This document shows, one piece after another, positions 55,579-64,000 of a stretch of DNA of 64,000 bases. Position numbers and translations under genes: made by a program. This DNA is from Carboxylicivirga longa. Lineage in GTDB: Bacteria; Bacteroidota; Bacteroidia; Bacteroidales; Marinilabiliaceae. Each line of letters opens with the position of its first letter. The first letter of the stretch is position 1. Below the pieces are notes generated by a model. That model made no database searches. It was not told where the DNA came from and saw nothing but the letters and a program-made list of their open reading frames with translations. The stretch is from positions 14,050 through 78,049 of the forward strand of contig NZ_JBNGOZ010000023.1 of NCBI RefSeq assembly GCF_050589825.1. The letters are read 5' to 3'.

Positions 55579-56460
55579 ATGAAAACCGATCTATCATCAG
55601 TACATCGCGAAATAACACCATTAACACAGGGAGATTGTCTAATGGTATTTGATAGAAAAAAAAAGGATTTTGATTTCCCAATTCATTTTCATCCAGAGTA
55701 TGAATTAAACTTAATAATCAATGCCGGAGGGGCAAAACGAATTGTCGGTGATCACATTGACTACATAAGCAACTACGAATTAGTACTCACAGGTCCTAAC
55801 TTATTTCACTGCTGGGAACAAGGCAACTGCTCCAGCGAAGAGATACATGAAGTCACCATTCAGTTCCACAGCGATCTACTCAACTCAAAATTGCTAAATC
55901 GCAACATCATGAAACCAATTAAAGACCTCCTTAACCATGCATCCAATGGGATTTTATTTCCCGAGGAATTAGCCAAAATAATGCTCCCTAAATTGTTAAA
56001 ATTATCAAAGAATAGCGGGTTCGACTCTTTTATTGATTTCTTAAATATCCTATATGATCTATCTAATGCCCGAAACCAACAAATCCTTTCTAGCGTTCAG
56101 GCAAAACAAAATAATTTCTACAACAGCGAGAAGATTAAAAAGACATACGAATACATACAAAATAATTTCCGCGATAAAATAAAACTGGACGACATTGCCC
56201 GGGAATTAAATATGACCTCCATTTCATTCAGCAGACTAATTAAACAGCGGACAGGGAAAACTTTTGTTGAATTTCTAAATGATTACAGAATCGGTTGCGC
56301 ATCCCGGATGCTATTAGACACTAACGAAAATATTGCAGAGGTAGCCTACGAATGCGGCTTTAATAACCTTGCAAATTTTAACAGGATATTTAAAAAAGCA
56401 AAAGGGTGTTCTCCAACCCAATTTAAAGATAATTTTTCTGGAGTTAAGCGATTCTATTAA
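55579..56460 (+). CDS. AraC-family transcriptional regulator with cupin sensor
   Basis: A 293-residue regulator. The N-terminal half has a cupin-like sensor ('FPIHFHPEYELNLIINAGGA', about residues 34-53). The C-terminal ~100 residues form the two helix-turn-helix motifs of AraC/XylS proteins: 'LDDIARELNMTSISFSRLIK' and 'IAEVAYECGFNNLANFNRIF' (about 248-267). No signal peptide or transmembrane segment is present, so it senses a cytoplasmic ligand, plausibly mannose-1-phosphate, mannosylglucose or another product of the neighbouring pathway. It is divergent from the GH5-symporter-GH130 unit and has dyad sites on either side of the intergenic region, plus one before susC. That it controls all three is inferred from the shared site. 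Confidence 0.9.
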   Translation: MKTDLSSVHREITPLTQGDCLMVFDRKKKDFDFPIHFHPEYELNLIINAGGAKRIVGDHIDYISNYELVLTGPNLFHCWEQGNCSSEEIHEVTIQFHSDLLNSKLLNRNIMKPIKDLLNHASNGILFPEELAKIMLPKLLKLSKNSGFDSFIDFLNILYDLSNARNQQILSSVQAKQNNFYNSEKIKKTYEYIQNNFRDKIKLDDIARELNMTSISFSRLIKQRTGKTFVEFLNDYRIGCASRMLLDTNENIAEVAYECGFNNLANFNRIFKKAKGCSPTQFKDNFSGVKRFY

Positions 56461-56826
56461 CTCCTGCATTTGAGAATTAATATTAGCTTACCTAATAACA
56501 CTCAACAACAGTCATCTGTAGCTACACCATTTTCTAAACCACCGAGTGGGCGCAAACAGCATTTATATCTGAGCAATTTAAATTCCCTTTGTTTATTGCC
56601 ACTTATTTTCACAAGCGACCAATTGGCGCCCACCTAAATTTGACAGTCATAACTTACTAAAACATATGTGTGCCCGATGTACATAAAGTCCTGCCTCGGG
56701 TACCAAATTGGATTCATCCAGAACCATAAGCGCTTAAAACGAATATTTTAAGCGCTTATTATTTCAGAAATCTTCAAAAATAGTGGTCAAAACAGGCATT
56801 TAGCGGATCAGGCGCAAATTCTGGGT
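56461..56826. other. Gene-free stretch beside the IS remnant
   Basis: These 366 bases have no gene. They hold a 14-bp perfect hairpin (described separately) and a distant inverted pair GTGGGCGC (56546-56553) / GCGCCCAC (56626-56633). Part of it is probably the 3' non-coding end of the insertion sequence, but the exact boundary and any target duplication could not be identified. Confidence 0.45.
56726..56759. repeat. Perfect 14-bp hairpin
   Basis: ATAAGCGCTTAAAA at 56726-56739 pairs perfectly with 56746-56759 around a 6-base loop. No clear T-run follows on either strand. It may terminate transcription entering the IS remnant or come from the IS end. Confidence 0.5.
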
Positions 56827-57554
56827 CTAAGCATAAATTTTACAGAGACGGTAGAGGAAAAAGTTGACATCCTTAACTCCTCTGAATTGTCTTCTGAAGT
56901 CTTTTATTGTAGCATTAAATGATTCAGCCGCCGCATTGGTGCTTCTTCCATTAAAGTAGTTGATGATTGTTTCATGATGCGTTTCAAAGGTGCGGCGTAT
57001 GGTAGCAAAGGCGTCAAATCCTGATTTTTCAATTTCATTAAACCATTGCGCTAGCTTTGTTCGTGCTATATCAGGCGATATTAAGCGGTTGTATATTTCG
57101 TATAGCTTATGCGATAGTTGATAGGCCTTTTCAATGTCCGGATAGTGTTTGAACAGTACCTGAGCCCTGTTCCATTGTGACGGTGTCCACCGCTCTTGGG
57201 GCTTAAAAAGTAAGTACCTGCTTCGTGCCAGCAATTGCTTTTTGGTATCACCATTGGATAGCACTTCGGGGGCGTATTCAATGCCATTTTCTTAGCTTGT
57301 TTATAGGCTCTGCTTTCTTCATCCAGCGTCTCCCATCGATGTTTAATGCGGACGTGCTGAACAGCCTCGCAAGCCAGTTTTTGTACATGAAAACGATCGG
57401 TTACACGTGTGGCACGAGGGAAGCATTTCTTTATAATCAAATTCATGCTGCCGGCCATATCAAGACTTTCCTCGCGCACAATTTTTCGCAGATGAGCCGG
57501 GTAGTGTTCCAATATGAGTTTGATAATGGTGTCTGACTGCGTACCTTTAAACAT
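56827..57554 (-). mobile_element. ISL3-family (ISAon1-like) transposase remnant, frameshifted and 5'-truncated
   Basis: The - strand encodes the C-terminal part of an ISL3-type transposase in two frames. The first runs from 'FKGTQSDTIIKLILEHYP' through 'ESLDMAGSMNLIIKKCFPRA' and 'VTDRFHVQKLACEAVQ'. The second runs from 'VLSNGDTKKQLLARSRYLLF' to 'STNAAAESFNATIKDFRRQF' and the stop at 56827. Inserting one base at about 57279 (TTG-AAT to TTG-GAAT on the coding strand) would join them. The N-terminal part, including the zinc finger and first catalytic Asp region, is missing where the GH29 remnant begins (57546-57566). The element is immobile. No terminal repeats were recognised. Confidence 0.8.
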
Positions 57555-57566
57555 GAGTTTGGATGA

Positions 57567-58172
57567 AAACCACGCGGAGAGAATATTGCCATGAATATCA
57601 ACAACGATTTGAAAATTCGTTATACTCTGGATGGCAGTGAGCCCACTAAAAAGTCTGCCTTGTAAGAGAAACCCTTCTTTTTGGAGTTCGGACAGGTAAA
57701 GGCACGTTCGTTTACTAAGGATCAGATGGGAAGTGTGGTGGAACAAACATTCGGGATTGTAAAAAAAGACTGGAAGTTGCTGTCTGTCGATCATGCTAAG
57801 CAGAACCATGCCGGTATATTGGCTTTTTATGGAGATGTCAGTACTTATTGGCAATCGAGTCACAGTCAGGCACAATATCTGGCCATTGATCTGGGTAAGG
57901 CTGAAAAACTTACCGGTTTTGTCTATACCTCAAAAACGCGGCACGCTGAAGGTATGATTGAAGAAGGTGATTTAAAAATTAGTCAGGATGGGAAGCGTTA
58001 GAAAAACATTGGTGACTTTACCGTTGGTAACCTGATTAATGATCCCACGCCACAATCCTACTATTTTAATCGGCCGATAACAGCGCGTTTTGTTCGCATC
58101 GAAAGTAGGATTATTGCCGGTGGTAAGTCGGAATCAGCTGTAGCCGAAATTGATTTTTTAAAGTCTAAGTAA
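57567..58172 (+). pseudogene. C-terminal remnant of a probable GH29 alpha-L-fucosidase
   Basis: The + strand frame reads 'IRYTLDGSEPTKKSAL', a TAA at 57663, then 'EKPFFLEFGQVKARSFTKDQ' and 'FGIVKKDWKLL'. An F5/8 type C-like domain follows ('AQYLAIDLGKAEKLTGFVY', 'GMIEEGDLKISQDGKR'), then a TAG at 57999, then 'GDFTVGNLINDPTPQS' and 'TARFVRIES' to the final TAA at 58170. A chitobiase-like domain followed by F5/8C with 'FGNLINDPT' is typical of GH29 fucosidase C-termini; a GH20 tail is the alternative. The catalytic part is gone, replaced by the IS remnant, and two in-frame stops show decay. Confidence 0.65.
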
Positions 58173-58321
58173 TAGAAAAATTAACAAAGGTTAAATACTT
58201 CTTGTGTTAGAAATTTGTTTTAATAAGCATTTTTTTGAGGAACAGGATTTTCATTATACATAATATTTTAAATCAAATATTTATATATAGTGTAAATTCT
58301 GTTTTTTATATTAATCTAGGG

Positions 58322-58352
58322 TTAGTATCGTTGGGTATTTTTTATAGATTTG
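58322..58352 (+). promoter_or_regulatory. Candidate promoter of the ECF sigma gene
   Basis: TAGATTTG at 58345-58352 fits the Bacteroidota -7 box TAnnTTTG exactly. TTAG at 58322-58325 is a weak -33 match at 19-base spacing. The start codon follows 24 bases later. Confidence 0.4.
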
Positions 58353-58376
58353 TTGACGTTATCCTAATCAGCAGAA

Positions 58377-58964
58377 ATGACTAAAACCAACCTGACCCTT
58401 CTTGAGGGTTTAAAAAATGATGATGAACCATCGTTTAAAGTTATATACAATATGTACTTTTCACGATTGTTTTACTTTGTCCTGGAGTTTGTTCCATTGG
58501 AAGATTTGGCCGAAAATATTGTGCAAGATACTTTCTTCACGTTGTGGGATAAACGGCATCAATTAAGAGACAATAGTGAACTAGGTGCTTACCTGTTTAC
58601 TGTTGCTAAAAACAATTGTTTATACCGGCTTAGGAGCCAGCGTTATCAACGTAAATTATTTGATAATTCGTATTGTATTCACGAAATAGAATTGAATATA
58701 GAAGTGTTAAGCTCATTGGATTCATCGGAATATACTTTTACCGAAATTGAGCGAATTATTCAGCAAACGCTTTTGGAACTTCCTCCTCAATGTCGAAATG
58801 TTTTTACCCTTAGTCGCTTTGAAAATTTTAAAAACCGTGAGATTGCAGAACAGTTAAGTATCTCTGAGAAGGTGGTTGAAAAACATATAAGTAAAGGACT
58901 GAAGCTATTTCGTAAGGCTTTGAAGGATTACTTGCCCTTTGTAATTTATTTGTTTGTCGGTTAG
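58377..58964 (+). CDS. ECF RNA polymerase sigma factor, FecI/SigZ type
   Basis: A 195-residue sigma-70 family ECF factor. Region 2 spans about 15-85 ('LAENIVQDTFFTLWDKRHQL', 'LFTVAKNNCLYRLRSQ'), and region 4 about 120-185 ('LPPQCRNVFTLSRFENFKN', 'EIAEQLSISEKVVEKHISK'). In Bacteroidota such factors, with a FecR partner and an STN-bearing SusC, form trans-envelope signalling switches that turn on uptake genes when ligand binds the transporter. The gene order sigma-FecR-SusC-SusD is exactly that arrangement. It follows the GH29 remnant by 204 bases and has its own candidate promoter. Confidence 0.92.
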   Translation: MTKTNLTLLEGLKNDDEPSFKVIYNMYFSRLFYFVLEFVPLEDLAENIVQDTFFTLWDKRHQLRDNSELGAYLFTVAKNNCLYRLRSQRYQRKLFDNSYCIHEIELNIEVLSSLDSSEYTFTEIERIIQQTLLELPPQCRNVFTLSRFENFKNREIAEQLSISEKVVEKHISKGLKLFRKALKDYLPFVIYLFVG

Positions 58965-58999
58965 GTTTGTGTGCTTAATTAATTTTTTTTGAATTGGAA

Positions 59000-59013
59000 G
59001 GGGGGGGGGGGGG
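59000..59013. repeat. 14-G homopolymer between sigma factor and FecR genes
   Basis: A run of 14 Gs lies 46 bases before the FecR start, preceded by a run of 8 Ts (58983-58990). G-tracts of this length are prone to slipped-strand length change. It lies in the non-coding spacer, so any effect would be on transcription or translation of fecR, not on a reading frame. Confidence 0.75.
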
Positions 59014-59059
59014 TAAAGTTCACTTCATGCATTCTAATATTGAAGTTAGCTTTTAAAAG

Positions 59060-60046
59060 ATGAAAAAAATAATTAAGGTAGTAACGGGTAAGGCTTTTGT
59101 TGGGCGAGAGCAATTCTTGGTCGAACTTAGACAGTCGGAGCAAGATAAAGCTGTTTATAAAAGGGCTAAAATAGCGTGGTCTTTTCTTGCTTCTTCGAGG
59201 CAGGCTCCTGCTTATAAGGTTGAACAATCCTATGAGGCTTTAAATCATAGAATTAAGTTGAGCAAGTCTAGCATAAAGCAAATTTTTTTGTTCAAATATG
59301 CAGCAGTGCTGGTTTTGGCGCTGGGGATTGCTTTAGCAATGTTTTGGCTGGGGCAATATACGCAGCGAAATGCAGAATGGACCCAATTACACACCTCTGT
59401 TGAAGCTGCATACGGGCAAATAGCGAAAATTGTTTTGCCGGATAGTTCGGTCGTATGGTTGAATTCCGGAACAAAACTTACCTATTCAAAGAATTTTGCT
59501 GTTAGTAGCCGGCACCTTGAGCTTGAAGGACAGGCCTTTTTTCAGGTTTCGAAAAATGAAGATATTCCTTTAACAGTCTTTACAAAATCAGGAATTAATG
59601 TAAAAGTATTAGGGACTAAATTTGATGTTAGTGCCTATTCTGATGATGAAATAGTTCGCGTATTTTTAGAGGAGGGAGCTGTTGAGTTGAAGAAATCGGA
59701 TGTTCAGAATTTTAGTCATTTGATGAATCCTGGGGAGATGATGACCTATGATGCTAAGCTAAAATCAATGCGAGTGACGAAGATTGCTCAAAAAGATTAT
59801 GCAGCCTGGAAAGATGGAGGATTGATTTTCAAAGAGGTACCCATGTTAGATGTAATTAAAAGGCTGGAACGAAAATTTGATGTTGAAATAGAGGTTGAAA
59901 ATAACAATGTGTATAAATCTATATTCAATGCTAAATTTAGAAATGAAAGTCTTGTGGAAATTTTGGATTTCATCCAGTTTTCATGCCCTATAACTTATCA
60001 GCTTGTTACTGAAGAAAACGAGAAGACTAAAGTGATCTTAAAGTAA
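59060..60046 (+). CDS. FecR-family anti-sigma factor
   Basis: A 328-residue single-pass membrane protein. A short cytoplasmic N-terminal part (about 1-74) would bind the sigma factor. A transmembrane helix follows at about 75-97 ('FKYAAVLVLALGIALAMFWL'). The periplasmic FecR domain (about 105-215) contains 'VLPDSSVVWLNSGTKLTYSK' and 'VKVLGTKFDVSAY'. A C-terminal DUF4974-type domain (about 255-328, 'GGLIFKEVPMLDVIKRLERK') is the part thought to contact the STN domain of the partner SusC. It lies 95 bases after the sigma gene, separated by the poly-G tract. Confidence 0.92.
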   Translation: MKKIIKVVTGKAFVGREQFLVELRQSEQDKAVYKRAKIAWSFLASSRQAPAYKVEQSYEALNHRIKLSKSSIKQIFLFKYAAVLVLALGIALAMFWLGQYTQRNAEWTQLHTSVEAAYGQIAKIVLPDSSVVWLNSGTKLTYSKNFAVSSRHLELEGQAFFQVSKNEDIPLTVFTKSGINVKVLGTKFDVSAYSDDEIVRVFLEEGAVELKKSDVQNFSHLMNPGEMMTYDAKLKSMRVTKIAQKDYAAWKDGGLIFKEVPMLDVIKRLERKFDVEIEVENNNVYKSIFNAKFRNESLVEILDFIQFSCPITYQLVTEENEKTKVILK

Positions 60047-60214
60047 TTCTAATTTTTAAATAAACAGTTGTGCCAATGAGAAAGTAATAATCTATGTTAC
60101 AAAAAAAGTAAAGGAAATGCTGTAACATCTCCTTTACAATGATCAAGTGTCAGGGGTCTGCCAAACCGCTGCACTAAGCTATTTGAATTGTGTAAATCAA
60201 ATCGAAACAAATTT

Positions 60215-63200
60215 ATGAAAAAAAAGTGTTATAAAATGATTTCCATGTGTACTATAATGTGGAGGTCAAAAATGATGAGAATCATGAGAGGGACTTTGTT
60301 TTTAATGATGTTGGGTGTAATGCAAATGTATGCAGCCGGTTCCTATTCGCAAAACACCAGAGTTAGCCTGGATTTGAAAAATGTATCTTTAAAACAGATG
60401 TTCAGTCAAATTGAAGAGAAGTCTGAGTTTTATTTTATTTATGATGCCACTGTTGTTGATGTGGATCAAAAAGTAAGTGTTATTGCAAGCAATAAATTGG
60501 TCTCGGAAATTTTAGATAACGTTTTTGGAGACTCAGATGTTAAATATAAAATCGAAAACCGTCAAATTGCAATTACTTCCCAAACAAACTATAGTTCTCA
60601 ACAGAGTATTGCGATTACGGGAGTAGTAACTGATAATACAGGGACTCCTTTACCTGGCGTAACAGTGGTGATAAAAGGAACCAGTAACGGTATTATAACC
60701 GATTATGATGGAAAATACAGTTTATCAGAGGTGCCTGCTGATGCTACCCTGGTGTTCTCGTTCATTGGAATGAAAACGCAAGAAGTAACCGTTGGAGGTA
60801 ATAAGGTTATAAATGTTACATTGGTTTCTAATGTAATTGGTCTTGATGAGGTTGTTGCAGTAGGATACGGTACTCAAAAGAAAGTTAATCTAACCGGGGC
60901 AATTGCCAGTGTATCCAGTAATGATTTAAACCGAAGAGTAATAACCAGCACGGAATCTATGCTTCAAGGCAGGCTTCCAGGATTGCAGGTTATTCAAAAC
61001 TCCGGTGAGCCTGGTAACAATGCGAACGCATTACAGGTTCGTGGACTTGGAACATTTGATGGTGCAGGTAAAAATCCATTGGTTTTAATTGATGGAATTC
61101 CTGGAAGTATGTCATCAGTCAATCCCAATAATATTGAATCAGTAACCCTGTTGAAGGATGCTGCGTCATCTTCTATTTATGGATCGCGTGCTGCTAATGG
61201 AGTTATATTGATTACCACAAAGCAAGGCGAGAAAGGACAGTTGTCAGTTGAGTATGGGGCTAATTTAGGAATTTATTCACCAACGGTATTGCCTGATTTA
61301 GTTACGAACTCTGCCGATTATATGGAGTTGTATAACGAGGCTATGGAGCATACAGGAGGTCGTCCTGTGCCGTATACTGCTGAAGAAATAAGTATGTATC
61401 GTAATGCAACGGACCGGAATAAGTATCCAAATACAGATTGGCTCGATTTAATGATTGAACCCGCCTTTGTTCAGAATCACTTTTTGCGCATGTCGGGAGG
61501 TACTGAAAAAACGGTTTATAATGTAAGTTTCGGACTTAATGATGAGCCAGGTGTAATGGAGCCGTTTTATTACAAAAAATACAACGCTCAGTTCAATATA
61601 ACATCATCATTGGATGAGCGGATTACTTTTGGAGCAAATATTGGAATGAATTATGATATAACCGACAAAACGCCCGACGGTGGTGCTGCCCAATATGCTG
61701 CTATACTCTCGCAAGGACCTACCTATAAACCAAAACTGGAGAATGGTGATTATGTAAAAAACGCGTTTCTCGATGAATATGAAAATAAGTTTCAGCCAAA
61801 TCCATACGCCATCATCGAAACCACATCTAGTCAAACTAAGGGATTTAGTGTGCAGAGTAGTGCTTTTGTCGATGTTAAATTAGCCGATTGGCTGCGTTGG
61901 AAAGTAAAGGGAGGGGTTAATATTAACAACTCAAAAAATAAAATCTGGCATTCTAATGGTGTTAATACCTATCATTATAATACAGGTGAATTTGCCGAGT
62001 TATTTTCCAATGGAAAAGCTGGTTTATCGGTTAAGCAATTTAACGATATTCAGCCTGTATTGTACTCTCATTTAACATTTGATAAGCAATTATCCGACCA
62101 TAATATTAAGGCTTTAGTTGGTTATCAACAGGAGAATTATAAATATGAAACTTTAGGTGGTTTCCGCGAAGGATTCTTCAATAGCTCAGCTCAGGAGCTG
62201 GATGCAGGTTCGAGCAATGGACAAACGGTTGAAGGAACATCCCAGGAATGGGCCATATTGTCGTACTTTGGACGTCTAAACTACAACTATAAAGAGAAGT
62301 ATTTACTTGAGCTTAACGGTCGTTACGATGGATCGTCGCGCTTTAGTGAAGATAACAGATGGGGATTTTTTCCATCCATGTCGGTTGGTTGGAGAATGTC
62401 AGAAGAATCTTTCCTGCAGGATGTTGACTATTTATCCAATTTAAAGTTAAGGGCGTCTTTTGGGGTGCTTGGTAACCAGGATATTGGTTATTATCCTTAT
62501 CAGGATATTCTATCAATTATTCAGGGGTATCCTTTTGATGGAGCTTTGGTTTCAGGTGCCAGGCCTTCAAGTATTGTGGATAAGGACATGAAATGGGAAA
62601 CAACTCGCATTTATGATGTTGGATTTGATGTTTCATTATTTGACAGTCGTTTCAATTTTACTTTTGACTGGTTTAATAAATTCACCTACGATATTTTGCG
62701 TAGAAAACAGGTTGGTGGTTTTTACGGATTGCAGGGGCCTGTTATTAATGGCGGTGAAATGAGAAATACCGGTTTTGAGTTTGATACACGATATACCGAT
62801 CAGATTGATGACTTTAGATATAGTTTGTCGTTTAATTTGCAGACTTACAAAAATACGGTTGAAAAATTTGGAGAAAGGGAGATCTCCGGTAATACAATTA
62901 TTGAAGAAGGAAAACCATGGCGAACATGGTACATGTATGAATGGGTTGGAGTATTTCAGTCGCAGGCTGATATCGACAACTCAGCAGTTCATCCTAACCA
63001 ACCCAAGCCTGGAGACATTAAGTTTAGAGATGTGGATAATAATGGTGTGATTGACCAGAATGACAGGGTTCATATTGATGGTGCTTTTCCAAAGTTTTCT
63101 TACTCATTTAGTATGAGTGCTTCATGGAAAAACTTTGATTTTAGTGCGCAGTTTGCCGGTGTTGAAGGACGAAAGTTATACATGAATTATCAAGGGATGG

Positions 63201-63574
63201 ATCCATTCTATAAAGGTACGCCTCCATCGAAAAAATGGTTAACCGAACGCTGGACTCCGGATAATCCAACCAATAAAATGCCTGCCATTTACGCTGGTTT
63301 TTATCATCAGGCCATTGAGGGTTCTTATTCGAGTTATTATTTGCATGATGCCGATTTTCTTAGGTTGAAAAATCTACAGATAGGATTTACTCTACCACAG
63401 AGATTAGTGTCGAAACTGAAGCTTCAGAATGTTAGATTCTATTATTCAGGTGATAATGTGTTGACTTTTGATAGTCTGGACGGAGTAGATCCGGAGCGGG
63501 TAGCTAATAGTGGTACGTACGCTGCTTACCCACAAAATAAAGTTCATTCGCTTGGATTAAACGTGAAATTTTAA
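60215..63574 (+). CDS. SusC-family TonB-dependent transporter with STN signalling domain
   Basis: A 1119-residue outer-membrane transporter. I take the ATG at 60215 as start; the frame is open 27 bases further upstream, from a TTG. After the export signal (ending near 'YAAGSYSQ') comes an STN domain ('VSLKQMFSQIEEKSEFYFIY'), then a carboxypeptidase D regulatory-like domain ('ITGVVTDNTGTPLPGVTVVI'), the plug ('ASSSIYGSRAANGVILITTK') and a beta-barrel ending in 'LGLNVKF'. The STN domain links it to the adjacent FecR/sigma pair, so substrate binding should induce its own locus. It is about as long as most signalling SusC proteins. The substrate is unknown, as its enzymes would lie beyond the window. 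Confidence 0.92.
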   Translation: MKKKCYKMISMCTIMWRSKMMRIMRGTLFLMMLGVMQMYAAGSYSQNTRVSLDLKNVSLKQMFSQIEEKSEFYFIYDATVVDVDQKVSVIASNKLVSEILDNVFGDSDVKYKIENRQIAITSQTNYSSQQSIAITGVVTDNTGTPLPGVTVVIKGTSNGIITDYDGKYSLSEVPADATLVFSFIGMKTQEVTVGGNKVINVTLVSNVIGLDEVVAVGYGTQKKVNLTGAIASVSSNDLNRRVITSTESMLQGRLPGLQVIQNSGEPGNNANALQVRGLGTFDGAGKNPLVLIDGIPGSMSSVNPNNIESVTLLKDAASSSIYGSRAANGVILITTKQGEKGQLSVEYGANLGIYSPTVLPDLVTNSADYMELYNEAMEHTGGRPVPYTAEEISMYRNATDRNKYPNTDWLDLMIEPAFVQNHFLRMSGGTEKTVYNVSFGLNDEPGVMEPFYYKKYNAQFNITSSLDERITFGANIGMNYDITDKTPDGGAAQYAAILSQGPTYKPKLENGDYVKNAFLDEYENKFQPNPYAIIETTSSQTKGFSVQSSAFVDVKLADWLRWKVKGGVNINNSKNKIWHSNGVNTYHYNTGEFAELFSNGKAGLSVKQFNDIQPVLYSHLTFDKQLSDHNIKALVGYQQENYKYETLGGFREGFFNSSAQELDAGSSNGQTVEGTSQEWAILSYFGRLNYNYKEKYLLELNGRYDGSSRFSEDNRWGFFPSMSVGWRMSEESFLQDVDYLSNLKLRASFGVLGNQDIGYYPYQDILSIIQGYPFDGALVSGARPSSIVDKDMKWETTRIYDVGFDVSLFDSRFNFTFDWFNKFTYDILRRKQVGGFYGLQGPVINGGEMRNTGFEFDTRYTDQIDDFRYSLSFNLQTYKNTVEKFGEREISGNTIIEEGKPWRTWYMYEWVGVFQSQADIDNSAVHPNQPKPGDIKFRDVDNNGVIDQNDRVHIDGAFPKFSYSFSMSASWKNFDFSAQFAGVEGRKLYMNYQGMDPFYKGTPPSKKWLTERWTPDNPTNKMPAIYAGFYHQAIEGSYSSYYLHDADFLRLKNLQIGFTLPQRLVSKLKLQNVRFYYSGDNVLTFDSLDGVDPERVANSGTYAAYPQNKVHSLGLNVKF

Positions 63575-63592
63575 TGTTAAAAACGAACTAAA

Positions 63593-63961
63593 ATGATAAA
63601 AACAATATATAAGCTCGCATTCCTGGCAGTTATAATTTTGTTGACATCTTGCCACGATGATTTTCTTAATAGAAACCCGTTATCAGCTATCTCCTCTGAA
63701 ACATTCTGGAAGAGTGAGCAGGATGTAATGGGTGCGCTTTCGGCATGTTATGAACCCTTGAGTAAAACAGGTTGGGAAGCTGGTTTTGGTGGATTAACAG
63801 CTCAATGGGAAGCGCTTACTGATGATGGTTATACAAATGCTGGTTGGCCAAGTAATTTTCCGGCACCATCAAGAGGTCTTATTGAATCAACAACAAGTGG
63901 TATCGTGCGGGATTGGTATTTTTTGAAGGCTGTAGTTTACAATAGCGTTTTAATTTTGTAA
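63593..63961 (+). CDS. SusD/RagB-family lipoprotein, N-terminal part (frame broken near window end)
   Basis: Begins 18 bases after susC with a lipoprotein signal ('IILLTSC', C20), then 'HDDFLNRNPLSAISSETFWK', the standard SusD N-terminus, and 'DVMGALSACYEPLSK'. The frame stops at TAA 63959-63961 after 122 residues, far short of the usual 450-600. Downstream in the same frame 'LNEKMP' is readable, and a shifted frame then gives 'MDTAKIK' up to base 64000. Both look like SusD helix sequence, so the stop seems to result from a small mutation or read error. Whether the gene is dead cannot be settled within this window. Confidence 0.75.
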   Translation: MIKTIYKLAFLAVIILLTSCHDDFLNRNPLSAISSETFWKSEQDVMGALSACYEPLSKTGWEAGFGGLTAQWEALTDDGYTNAGWPSNFPAPSRGLIESTTSGIVRDWYFLKAVVYNSVLIL

Positions 63962-64000
63962 CTTAATGAGAAAATGCCATGGATACCGCCAAAATAAAAG

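Noticed and set aside
56546..56633. GTGGGCGC / GCGCCCAC pair as IS terminal repeats
   Set aside because: Only 8 bp, both on the same side of the transposase and 72 bases apart; it does not bracket the element.
57555..57875. Extending the transposase frame upstream to 57875
   Set aside because: Beyond about 57554 the frame does not resemble transposase and is the antisense of the fucosidase remnant.
57681..58001. The 106-codon frame taken as an intact small gene
   Set aside because: Protein-like sequence continues in the same frame both before its start and after its stop, so it is part of a decayed larger gene.
60120..60180. A stretch whose complement faintly resembles a tRNA D-arm (AGCTTAGTGCAGCGGT)
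   Set aside because: No acceptor stem, anticodon arm or T-arm can be folded around it, so no tRNA is called.

Overview
This window comes from a Bacteroidota genome, most likely a marine or environmental member of a Marinilabiliales-like group (the lineage is an inference). The evidence is SusC/SusD pairs, lipoproteins with Bacteroidota-type signal peptides, three proteins ending in type IX secretion (T9SS) sorting domains, a FecI/FecR/STN-SusC set, and A-rich leaders in place of strong Shine-Dalgarno sites. Almost the whole window is one large polysaccharide-utilisation region. No rRNA, tRNA or CRISPR was found.

Bases 1-17,960 (+ strand) hold the tail of a probable heparinase II/III-type lyase, a GH88 unsaturated uronyl hydrolase, two S1 sulfatases, two related jelly-roll (choice-of-anchor J-like) proteins, three polysaccharide lyases of PL8 or PL8-like type and a third sulfatase. 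The block ends in a strong terminator. One of its lyases carries an unusual N-terminal NHL beta-propeller.

Bases 17,960-40,340 (- strand) converge on the first block. In transcription order they encode SusC, SusD, two GH2 enzymes, a second GH88, a secreted EEP-family phosphoesterase/nuclease, two more PL8 lyases with N-terminal lyase jelly rolls, and a frameshifted DUF1961-like gene. Lyases that leave unsaturated uronides, GH88 enzymes that remove them, sulfatases and hexosidases together point to a sulfated uronic-acid/hexosamine polymer. A chondroitin/dermatan/hyaluronan-like glycosaminoglycan is most likely.

Bases 40,998-55,335 (- strand) encode a GH5 enzyme resembling endoglycosylceramidases, a sodium:solute symporter, a GH130_1-type mannosylglucose phosphorylase, a broken heparinase-like gene, a LacZ-type GH2, a BNR-propeller protein, a GH20 hexosaminidase and a fourth sulfatase. 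A divergent AraC regulator lies at 55,579. Identical 15-bp sequences sit in the AraC/GH5 intergenic region (two copies) and upstream of SusC (one copy), suggesting one regulon. GH5, symporter and GH130_1 together fit degradation of a lipid with a Man-beta-1,4-Glc-ceramide core (arthro-series glycosphingolipid); this is a hypothesis.

Bases 56,460-58,172 are a scar made of a truncated, frameshifted ISL3-family transposase beside the decayed C-terminus of a probable GH29 fucosidase. Bases 58,377-64,000 (+ strand) start a second uptake system: ECF sigma factor, FecR anti-sigma factor preceded by a 14-G tract, STN-type SusC, and a SusD whose frame breaks near the window end. Several genes are broken by single-base changes, so either real decay or sequencing indels should be considered.
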